From positions 1 through 6,081 of the forward strand of contig JAHFDE010000129.1 of the NCBI GenBank assembly GCA_023249165.1: a DNA stretch of 6,081 bases, read 5' to 3'. The stretch's first letter is position 1; every line of letters begins with the position of its first letter. Shown one piece after another: positions 1 to 5,672 of the stretch. A program made the position numbers and the translations under genes. The notes beneath the pieces were generated by a model. The model ran no database searches. It was not told where the DNA came from and saw only the letters and a list, made by a program, of their open reading frames with translations. The DNA is from Candidatus Methylomirabilota bacterium (GTDB lineage Bacteria > Methylomirabilota > Methylomirabilia > Methylomirabilales > CSP1-5).

Positions 1-1
1 G

Positions 2-562
2 GTCGAGGCGGGGGCCGACGCCCTCGGCTTCATTTTCGTGGCGGGCACCCCCCGGTACATCGATCCCGATGCAGCGCGCGAGATTGTCAACGATCTGCCG
101 CCGCTCGTGAGTCCGGTGGCGGTCTTTGCTGATTATCCGGCCGAAGAGGTCGAGCGGGTGATAAAGCGCTGTGGTTTTCGGACGGTCCAGCTTCACGGAT
201 CCGAGGCTCCGGAGTACTGTCGCCGTCTCGCGGTATCGGTCATCAAGACCTTTCGGGTCAGACGCGGGGGAGCGCCGCCCCCTTTCGAGGCCTATCGCGT
301 CCACGCCTTTCTCCTCGACACCTTCGTCGAGGGGACGCTGGGAGGGACCGGGCAGACCTTTCCTCTCGAGGTCGCGTCCTCCGCCAAAGCCTTCGGGCGC
401 GTGATCATCGCGGGGGGGCTCACCCCGGAGAACGTCGCGCAGGTGATCCGCGAGGTGCATCCGTACGCGGTCGATGTCTCAAGCGGGGTGGAATCCAAGC
501 CGGGCCGCAAGGATCCCCAGAAACTGCGGGATTTTATCGCATGCGTGAGGGGGGCAGCATGA
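2..562 (+). CDS. trpF: Phosphoribosylanthranilate isomerase, 5' truncated by window edge
   Basis: This enzyme isomerises N-(5'-phosphoribosyl)anthranilate to CdRP, the third step from chorismate to tryptophan, in the cytoplasm. The reading frame is open from the first bases and already encodes TrpF core sequence (VEAGADALGFIF, then GTPRYI), so the gene begins upstream. The GTG at 38 lies inside this conserved block and is not the start. 186 residues are visible; about 20-25 are missing, including the N-terminal strand with the catalytic cysteine. Visible family marks are VQLHG (residues 62-66 of the fragment), the catalytic aspartate in LLDTF (D106), the GGTGQTF phosphate-loop region (114-120), GGLTPENV (138-145) and the C-terminal DVSSGVE...PGRKD (158-171). 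It forms a (beta/alpha)8 barrel. Its stop overlaps the trpB start as ATGA, which implies translational coupling. The family call is firm. Confidence 0.96.
   Translation, partial: VEAGADALGFIFVAGTPRYIDPDAAREIVNDLPPLVSPVAVFADYPAEEVERVIKRCGFRTVQLHGSEAPEYCRRLAVSVIKTFRVRRGGAPPPFEAYRVHAFLLDTFVEGTLGGTGQTFPLEVASSAKAFGRVIIAGGLTPENVAQVIREVHPYAVDVSSGVESKPGRKDPQKLRDFIACVRGAA
547..554 (+). promoter_or_regulatory. Ribosome binding site deciding the trpB start
   Basis: A purine-rich GAGGGGGG run inside the 3' end of trpF lies 4 bases before the ATG at 559. It favours that ATG over the in-frame ATG at 541, which would add six residues (MREGGS) and a longer overlap with trpF. The chosen ATG also forms the compact ATGA overlap with the trpF stop. 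Confidence 0.6.
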
Positions 563-1812
563 GTTGGCCCTTTCCAGATCGTGCAGGACACTTCGGCCGG
601 TACGGGGGACGCTACGTCCCCGAGACCTTGATGGCGCCCCTCGAGGACCTCGAGCGGGCGTACCTGGAGGCGCAGCAGGACCCCGCCTTTCAGACGGAAT
701 TGACCTACTACCTTGAGCGATACGCCGGACGGCCGACCCCGCTCTACCTTGCCCGCCGTCTCACCGAGAAATTCGGAGGACCAAAGGTCTACCTCAAGCG
801 GGAAGATTTGTGCCATACAGGCGCCCATAAGATTAATAACACCCTGGGACAGGTGCTCTTGGCCCGCCGGATGGGAAAAACCAGGGTCATCGCAGAGACA
901 GGGGCAGGGCAGCACGGCGTGGCGACGGCGACCGCAGCCGCCCTGTTTGGCCTGGAGTGCCGCGTCTATATGGGAACGGAAGACATGCGGCGTCAGGCCC
1001 TGAACGTGTTCCGGATGAGGCTCTTGGGGGCGGAGGTCACGCCGGTGGAGGCCGGCAGCCGCACGTTAAAGGATGCGATCAACGAAGCGATGCGGGATTG
1101 GGTCACCCATGTTGATCATACGCACTACGTCCTCGGCTCGGCCCTGGGAGCCCACCCCTTTCCCCTGATGGTCCGGAATTTTCAATCGGTCATCGGCCGG
1201 GAGGCGCGGGCCCAGATCCTCGAGGCAGAAGGCCGGCTCCCTGACGTCCTGCTCGCGTGTGTGGGGGGAGGGTCGAACGCCATTGGCCTCTTTCACCCCT
1301 TCATCGAGGATGCGGGCGTCCGGATGATCGGCGTCGAGGCCGGGGGGCTCGGGATCGAATCGGGCAAACACGCGGCTCGCTTTGCCGCTGGCGAGCCGGG
1401 GGTGCTTCACGGGACGCTGAGCTACGTCCTGCAAGATGGCGATGGTCAGATTCAAACCACCCACTCCGTGTCGGCAGGGCTCGACTATCCCGGCGTCGGA
1501 CCCGAGCACACGTACCTCATGGAGACCGGCCGTGCAGCATACGTCTGGGTGACCGATGAGGAGGCCCTGCAGGGCTTCCGGCTCCTCGCCACCCTCGAGG
1601 GCATCATCCCGGCCCTGGAGTGTGCGCACGCCATCGCCTATGCGACCCGGGTGGCGTCCGAGATCGGACGGGATGGCATCCTTCTGATCAATCTTTCTGG
1701 CCGCGGGGACAAGGACGTCGACCTCGTTTCTGAGATCATGGGCGAGGCACCGCAACAGGGAGGCATGGGGGTGCGGCACGGGGGCGACGTGATCCCGGAC
1801 GTTGGACGCTGA
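559..1812 (+). CDS. trpB: Tryptophan synthase beta chain
   Basis: TrpB condenses indole with L-serine to give L-tryptophan using PLP, as part of the alpha2beta2 tryptophan synthase complex. The product is 417 residues from the ATG at 559. The PLP lysine is K91 in HTGAHKINN. The catalytic glutamate is E113 in AETGAGQHG. The PLP phosphate loop GGGSN is at 236-240. The SAGLDYPGVGPEH segment (305-317) holds the aspartate equivalent to Salmonella D305. The PLP ring-nitrogen serine is S380 in NLSGRGDKD. The N-terminal FGRYGGRYVPETL (12-24) is typical of the standard TrpB1 class, the form that pairs with TrpA, rather than the stand-alone TrpB2. The protein is about 20 residues longer than the enteric enzyme because of a glycine-rich C-terminal tail after residue 397. 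trpA follows after 3 bases. Confidence 0.98.
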   Translation: MSWPFPDRAGHFGRYGGRYVPETLMAPLEDLERAYLEAQQDPAFQTELTYYLERYAGRPTPLYLARRLTEKFGGPKVYLKREDLCHTGAHKINNTLGQVLLARRMGKTRVIAETGAGQHGVATATAAALFGLECRVYMGTEDMRRQALNVFRMRLLGAEVTPVEAGSRTLKDAINEAMRDWVTHVDHTHYVLGSALGAHPFPLMVRNFQSVIGREARAQILEAEGRLPDVLLACVGGGSNAIGLFHPFIEDAGVRMIGVEAGGLGIESGKHAARFAAGEPGVLHGTLSYVLQDGDGQIQTTHSVSAGLDYPGVGPEHTYLMETGRAAYVWVTDEEALQGFRLLATLEGIIPALECAHAIAYATRVASEIGRDGILLINLSGRGDKDVDLVSEIMGEAPQQGGMGVRHGGDVIPDVGR

Positions 1813-1815
1813 AGC

Positions 1816-2610
1816 ATGAATAGAATCGACCGGTGTTTTCGGGACCTGCGAGCCGCACGGGGCAAGGCCCTGATCCCCTTCATCACCGCCGGAGACCCGG
1901 ACCTGCCCACGACCCGGGAACTGGCATGGGCCTTTGACGAGGCGGGCGCCGACCTCCTCGAGCTCGGGGTCCCCTTTTCCGATCCGTTGGCCGATGGGAC
2001 CACGATCCAGCGAGCGAGCCAACGGGCCCTCGAAAACGGGGTCACACTCAAGGGGGTCATCGGATTGGTGGAGCAGATCCGTGCCCGATCCCCGATTCCC
2101 ATCATTCTCATGAGCTACGTCAACCCGATCCTCCGCATGGGGGCTCGCGAGTTTGCCAGGTGCGCGGGCGATGCCGGGGTGGACGGGATCATCGTCCCGG
2201 ACCTGCCTCCCGAGGAGGCACAACAGTTGCAGGCGTATTGCACGGCTGCTCAAGTCCATACGATCTTTCTGGCCGCCCCCACGAGCACCGAGGGGCGGCT
2301 GCGCCGCATCGCGGAGGTGTCTCAGGGATACATTTACTATGTCGCCCTCAAAGGGGTGACGGGCGCCAGAGAGAGTGTGCAGTCCGATCTCGAGGCCTCT
2401 CTGGCCCGCCTGCGCCGGGTGACCGACAAGCCCATTGCGGTCGGATTCGGCATCAGTACCGCAGCCCAGGTGTCACAGGTCGCGGCGCTTGCCGACGGGG
2501 TGATCGTGGGATCGGCCATCGTCGACCGCATCGAGCAGAGAGGCCGCGGTCCGGGGCTCGTCGAGGACGTGGCCGCATTTGTTCGGGCCTTGAAGCAAGC
2601 GATGGGATAG
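1816..2610 (+). CDS. trpA: Tryptophan synthase alpha chain
   Basis: TrpA cleaves indole-3-glycerol phosphate to indole and glyceraldehyde-3-phosphate and passes the indole through a tunnel to TrpB. The product is 264 residues, a normal length for the family. Both catalytic acids are present: E49 in LLELGVPFSDP and D60 in LADGTTIQRA, with the same numbering as the Salmonella enzyme. Other TIM-barrel marks are MSYVNP (99-104), GIIVPDLPPEEA (124-135, beta-subunit contact and active-site side), loop 6 with GVTG (180-183) after Y175, and the phosphate-binding VGFGIS (209-214) and VGSAIV (231-236). The ATG lies 3 bases after the trpB stop. I see no strong Shine-Dalgarno sequence, so translation is probably coupled to trpB. 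I see no terminator after it; the next gene starts about 8 bases downstream. Confidence 0.98.
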   Translation: MNRIDRCFRDLRAARGKALIPFITAGDPDLPTTRELAWAFDEAGADLLELGVPFSDPLADGTTIQRASQRALENGVTLKGVIGLVEQIRARSPIPIILMSYVNPILRMGAREFARCAGDAGVDGIIVPDLPPEEAQQLQAYCTAAQVHTIFLAAPTSTEGRLRRIAEVSQGYIYYVALKGVTGARESVQSDLEASLARLRRVTDKPIAVGFGISTAAQVSQVAALADGVIVGSAIVDRIEQRGRGPGLVEDVAAFVRALKQAMG

Positions 2611-2614
2611 GAGG
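2609..2614 (+). promoter_or_regulatory. Consensus Shine-Dalgarno sequence for the HD-GYP gene
   Basis: A perfect AGGAGG overlaps the trpA TAG stop and lies 4 bases before an in-frame GTG at 2619. The spacing is slightly short. A second possible pair, AGGAG at 2653-2657 with a GTG at 2664 (6-base spacing), would shorten the product by 15 residues. The sequence does not settle which is used. Confidence 0.55.
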
Positions 2615-2618
2615 AGCG

Positions 2619-4418
2619 GTGGGCAGACATCAACAGGCACGCCGAACCGGGCAGGAGTCCCCAGTGGCCGTGCGACGGCTCCTCACCATTTACCAACGCC
2701 AGCTCGACCGTCAGCAGGCGCGGATTGCCGGACTGGAAAAGGAGCTCAAGACGCAGGACCGTCGGGTCAGGCTTCTCCAGGCTATCCGGCGCGCTTCGAC
2801 AACCACGTTGGAGCTCGAACCGCTTTTCCAGGCACTCCTGAAGATTATCCTGCAGGGCCTCGCGGCTGATTACGGCGTCCTCTTGCAGATCGATCCCCAC
2901 AGGAAGCGGGTGCTTTTCGGGATGCAGCGCGGAAAGAATGGATCTCCGGTCTCGCTGGGACCTGCCTCGCTCAAGCGAGCGCATCGCCGCGAGATCTTCA
3001 CGGGGAGCGATGGCGCGCGTCTTCGGACGGCCGGGGCGGCGCCACCCGGCTGGGCCCTTCCCCGATTCAAAGGGGGGCGGGTCTCCCTGCTTACGGTCCC
3101 CTTGCGGGTCTCCGGCCACCTCGCCGGCGCGCTCGAGCTGCTCCGCCTTCCGACCTCTCCTCCCTTTCATCGGGACGATGCCGACCTGGTCGCGACCATC
3201 GGACATCAGCTAGGGATGGCGGTGGAGAACGCTCGACTCTACTCCGAGGCGGCAAAACGGGTGGGGCAGTGCTCAACCTTGATGGAGTTGAGCGCCATCC
3301 TCAACTCGACCCTCCAGATCTCGGAGGTGCTCAGGCGGGCGGTGGAGGCCGCCACGCGCCTCATGGAGTGTGAGGTCGGGTCTCTCCTCCTCCTGAACGA
3401 AGCGAGCGACGAGCTGGTCTTTGAGGTGGCGTTAGGGGAGCGTGGGAGGGAGGTGAAGGAGGTCCGGCTCAAGGTCGGGGAGGGCATCGCGGGATGGGTG
3501 GCCAGGACCGGGCAACCCACCGTCGTGAGCGATGTGGGACGCGATCCCCGCTTTTCACGGCGGGTCGACGTCCGAACCCATTTCGTCACACGAAACATGA
3601 TCTGTGTCCCCGTGAAGAGCCGGGAGCGGATCATTGGGGTGCTCCAGGCCCTCAACCGACGAGGCGATCGTCCCTTCGATGGAGAGGATCAGCGCCTGTT
3701 CGAATCGTTGGCCCGTCAGGTGGGGATCGCGGTTGAAAATGCCCGACTCTATGAGGAGGTAAAGGAGACCTTCCTCAGTACGGCGGCGACATTGGCTGAG
3801 GCAATCGAGAAGCGAGACCCGTACACGGGCGGCCACGTGCGGCGCGTCGTGGATATCTCGCTGGTCGTCGGGGAGGAACTGGGCCTGAAGCCCGAGGAGA
3901 AGGAGACGCTCGAGCTGGCCGCGATCTTGCACGATGTGGGAAAGATCGGGATCCGGGACGGGGTCCTCCTCAAGCACGGCCCCCTGACCCCCGAAGAGCT
4001 GGCGCACATCCGTCTCCATCCGCAGCTCGGGGCGGAAATCCTCGCGCCGATCAGGCAACTCGAGGCGGTGATCCCGGCGGTTCGACATCACCAAGAGCGC
4101 TGCGATGGTCAGGGGTATCCGCAGGGGTTGAAGGGGGACGAGATTCCGCTGGCGTCGCGCGTGATCGCTGTCGCCGACGCCTTTGATGCCATGACCACTG
4201 ACCGCTCTTACCGTCCGCGGTTGAGCGACGAAGCGGCGGCCACTGAGATCGAACGGTGTGCCGGGTCGCAATTCGACCCCAAGGTGGCAGAGGCGTTCCT
4301 GCGGGCCTTTCGGGGTGGACGAATCAGCTCACAGGCGTTGGAGCATCTGGAAAAGAGGCCTCCACAGAGAAGGGGAGTGGTGTCTCAAGCGCCGGCATCC
4401 AGGGGAGGTCGGTCATGA
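2619..4418 (+). CDS. Coiled-coil, tandem GAF, HD-GYP domain protein (probable cyclic-di-GMP phosphodiesterase)
   Basis: This is a 599-residue soluble signalling protein with no signal peptide or membrane segment. Residues about 20-57 are charged and Gln/Leu-rich and look like a coiled coil. GAF1 is about 64-208 and somewhat divergent. GAF2 is about 225-379. Each GAF ends in a matching helix (AVENARLY, 201-208 and 371-378). The HD-GYP domain is about 385-570. It has TGGHVRRV with H406, the HD dyad in LHDVGKIGI (438-439), LHPQLGAEIL with H467, HHQERCDGQGYP (490-501) and ADAFDAMTTDRSYRP (519-533). Family members hydrolyse c-di-GMP to pGpG or GMP at a two- or three-metal site. The GAF domains probably sense a small ligand and gate the output. 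The tail after 575 is Arg/Gly/Pro-rich and probably disordered. The GTG at 2619 is preferred because it follows AGGAGG just after trpA; GTG 2664 is an alternative. The open frame back to 2160 is trpA read out of frame. The gene overlaps the next by ATGA. Confidence 0.93.
   Translation: MGRHQQARRTGQESPVAVRRLLTIYQRQLDRQQARIAGLEKELKTQDRRVRLLQAIRRASTTTLELEPLFQALLKIILQGLAADYGVLLQIDPHRKRVLFGMQRGKNGSPVSLGPASLKRAHRREIFTGSDGARLRTAGAAPPGWALPRFKGGRVSLLTVPLRVSGHLAGALELLRLPTSPPFHRDDADLVATIGHQLGMAVENARLYSEAAKRVGQCSTLMELSAILNSTLQISEVLRRAVEAATRLMECEVGSLLLLNEASDELVFEVALGERGREVKEVRLKVGEGIAGWVARTGQPTVVSDVGRDPRFSRRVDVRTHFVTRNMICVPVKSRERIIGVLQALNRRGDRPFDGEDQRLFESLARQVGIAVENARLYEEVKETFLSTAATLAEAIEKRDPYTGGHVRRVVDISLVVGEELGLKPEEKETLELAAILHDVGKIGIRDGVLLKHGPLTPEELAHIRLHPQLGAEILAPIRQLEAVIPAVRHHQERCDGQGYPQGLKGDEIPLASRVIAVADAFDAMTTDRSYRPRLSDEAAATEIERCAGSQFDPKVAEAFLRAFRGGRISSQALEHLEKRPPQRRGVVSQAPASRGGRS
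4401..4408 (+). promoter_or_regulatory. Shine-Dalgarno sequence fixing the start of the metallo-hydrolase gene
   Basis: AGGGGAGG lies 6 bases before the ATG at 4415, inside the end of the HD-GYP gene. Together with the ATGA overlap and the fact that fold homology begins right at MRYRVLG, it rules out the longer in-frame upstream starts, which overlap the preceding gene deeply. Confidence 0.7.
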
Positions 4419-5185
4419 GGTACCGGGTGCTTGGATGCTTTGGCGGCGAGGCGCCGCGGCACCACCTCTCCAGCTTTCTCCTGGATGAGACCCTGCTGAT
4501 CGACGCGGGGTCCGTCACCGGTGTCCTGGAGATCCCTGAGCAGGCACAGATCGAGGCGGTCCTGCTGACGCATACGCACCTGGACCACGTCCGCGGGCTG
4601 GCCCACCTGGCGGATAACGTCTTTGGTCAGCGGGACCGGCCCATCATCGTCCACAGTATCGAGCCGGTGCTCGAGGCCCTGAAGGGCTCCCTGCTGAATA
4701 ACGTCTTGTGGCCCAACTTCACCGAGATCCCGAGTTCACGAATGCCCATCCTCGATTTTCGCCCCCTCCCCGAGGGGAGGCCGACTCCCCTCTGCCATTT
4801 CCGGGTCACCCCGATTCGCTTGTCCCATTCGGTGATCAGTGTTGGCTATTTCGTCGAGGGCGATTTCGGAACCCTGCTTCACCTGGGAGATACGGGCCCG
4901 ACGGAGGCAGTCTGGAAGGCGGCGAAGGACATTGCGAACCTCCGGGCAGTCATGATTGGGACCACCTTCCCCAATCGGCTCCAACGACTCGCAGACGTGA
5001 GCGGACATCTGACCCCGCAAGCCCTCAAGGCGGAGCTGGCCAAGGCACGCGTGAAGGCGACCGTGTATGCGTATCACTTGAAGCCCCAGTATGCCGCTGA
5101 GATTATTGACGAGCTCAAGAAAGATGTCCCAGGGTGTCAGATCCTGGAGCAGGGAAAGGAGTACCGGTTTGCGCCGGTGGCGTAG
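4415..5185 (+). CDS. Metallo-beta-lactamase-fold hydrolase, class II cyclic-nucleotide phosphodiesterase-like
   Basis: This is a 256-residue soluble protein with a complete metallo-hydrolase core. The zinc motif is THTHLDHVRGL (52-62; H53, H55, D57, H58). Further likely ligands are H138 in RLSHSV, D159 in LHLGDTG, and H198 (SGHLTP) or H221 (AYHLKP). The N-terminus (LSSFLLDETLLIDAGSVTG, 18-36), the HLDHVxGL form of the motif, the SGHLTP segment and the near-terminal HLKP resemble the class II 3',5'-cyclic-nucleotide phosphodiesterases (yeast PDE1 and bacterial CpdP type) more than lactamases, glyoxalases or RNase Z. The predicted reaction is hydrolysis of cAMP or cGMP to the 5'-nucleotide; the substrate is inferred. 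No signal peptide is visible, unlike periplasmic members. The start overlaps the HD-GYP stop by 4 bases, so the two phosphodiesterase-like proteins are probably made together. A different phosphodiester substrate remains possible. Confidence 0.82.
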   Translation: MRYRVLGCFGGEAPRHHLSSFLLDETLLIDAGSVTGVLEIPEQAQIEAVLLTHTHLDHVRGLAHLADNVFGQRDRPIIVHSIEPVLEALKGSLLNNVLWPNFTEIPSSRMPILDFRPLPEGRPTPLCHFRVTPIRLSHSVISVGYFVEGDFGTLLHLGDTGPTEAVWKAAKDIANLRAVMIGTTFPNRLQRLADVSGHLTPQALKAELAKARVKATVYAYHLKPQYAAEIIDELKKDVPGCQILEQGKEYRFAPVA

Positions 5186-5188
5186 GAG
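5184..5188 (+). promoter_or_regulatory. Shine-Dalgarno sequence overlapping the hydrolase stop, before the FimT-like pilin
   Basis: AGGAG overlaps the TAG stop of the metallo-hydrolase and lies 10 bases before the GTG at 5199. A competing site is AAGGAG at 5156-5161, 7 bases before an in-frame TTG at 5169. Confidence 0.45.
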
Positions 5189-5198
5189 CGCTCCGACG

Positions 5199-5672
5199 GT
5201 GGGAGACGACAGGGGGATCAGCATCATCGAGATCCTCATGGTGCTGTTGGCGCTTGCGGTCATGGCGGGGATGGCCATGCCGTCGGTTTTTCGAACTCTC
5301 GAAGTCTACCGGCTGCGCGCAGCAGCCTGGAATCTGGCGGGAGACCTCCGCCTGGCTCGCCAGAAGGCCGTCTCGCTGCAGCTCGACCACCGCATCTGCT
5401 TCGCGAATTGTGATGGGGCTGCAGTCCCGGCGGGAGGCTACCTGCTCCAGCGAAAAGTTTCCGCCGCTCCCGTAGTGTGGTTCGTGGATGTGAGGCGGGG
5501 CGATCTCCCCGATGGGTTGACCTTGACCTGGAGTGCGGACGCGGTGACCTATGATCTTAAAGGAGAAGCGTCCGGGAGCACGATCACCTTGACAAACAGT
5601 GCCGGCACCTATGACGTGGTGGCATCCCCGTCCGGGCGAGTTCGCGCATGCAAGCCAACGTGTCCTCTATGA
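5199..5672 (+). CDS. FimT/GspH-like type IV minor pilin (prepilin)
   Basis: This is a 157-residue prepilin from the GTG at 5199. A short leader (MGDDRG) is followed by the class III signal ISIIEILMVLLALAVMAGMA. PilD-type peptidase would cut after G6, leaving Ile at +1 and the conserved Glu at +5 (E11). The hydrophobic helix (7-28) anchors the subunit in the inner membrane and packs in the fibre. The following amphipathic stretch, WNLAGDLRLARQKAV (44-58), is the hallmark of the FimT/GspH family. The C-terminal half is beta-rich and ends in SPSGRVRACKPTCPL (143-157), with SGRV common in this family. Four cysteines (67, 71, 151, 155) could form disulfides outside the membrane. Its role is probably priming or capping a type IV pilus or type II secretion pseudopilus. 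An upstream TTG at 5169 would give a more basic leader (RRWRR) and overlap the previous gene by 17 bases. The stop overlaps the next gene as ATGA. Confidence 0.9.
   Translation: MGDDRGISIIEILMVLLALAVMAGMAMPSVFRTLEVYRLRAAAWNLAGDLRLARQKAVSLQLDHRICFANCDGAAVPAGGYLLQRKVSAAPVVWFVDVRRGDLPDGLTLTWSADAVTYDLKGEASGSTITLTNSAGTYDVVASPSGRVRACKPTCPL

Noticed and set aside
38..40. GTG as the start of trpF
   Set aside because: Conserved TrpF sequence (GADALGFIF) lies upstream in the same frame, so the gene is cut by the window edge.
292..915. Minus-strand frame of 207 codons across the trpF-trpB junction
   Set aside because: It is antisense to conserved TrpF and TrpB sequence and has no recognisable domain; a GC-bias shadow.
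1066..2259. Long open frame of 397 codons on the minus strand opposite trpB and trpA
   Set aside because: It lies antisense to two certain genes. GC-rich third positions suppress stops in this antisense frame, and its translation shows no family motif.
2160..2618. Upstream extension of the HD-GYP frame into trpA, which would add 153 residues
   Set aside because: The extra translation is Arg/Gly-rich and is trpA read out of frame. Ribosome sites at 2609-2614 or 2653-2657 give sensible starts.
2337..3206. Minus-strand frame of 289 codons opposite the end of trpA and GAF1
   Set aside because: Low-complexity Arg/Pro/Ser-rich translation with no motif, opposite supported genes.
3555..4271. Minus-strand frame of 238 codons opposite GAF2 and HD-GYP
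   Set aside because: Opposite the catalytic HD-GYP motifs; no independent protein features.
4256..4414. Upstream extension of the metallo-hydrolase frame by 53 residues
   Set aside because: It overlaps the HD-GYP C-terminus deeply, and the fold begins at MRYRVLG right after a strong ribosome site.
4765..4780. Inverted repeat CCTCCCC-GA-GGGGAGG, considered as a terminator or hairpin
   Set aside because: It sits inside the hydrolase coding sequence, its loop is only 2 bases, and no T-run follows; most likely a chance of GC-rich codons.
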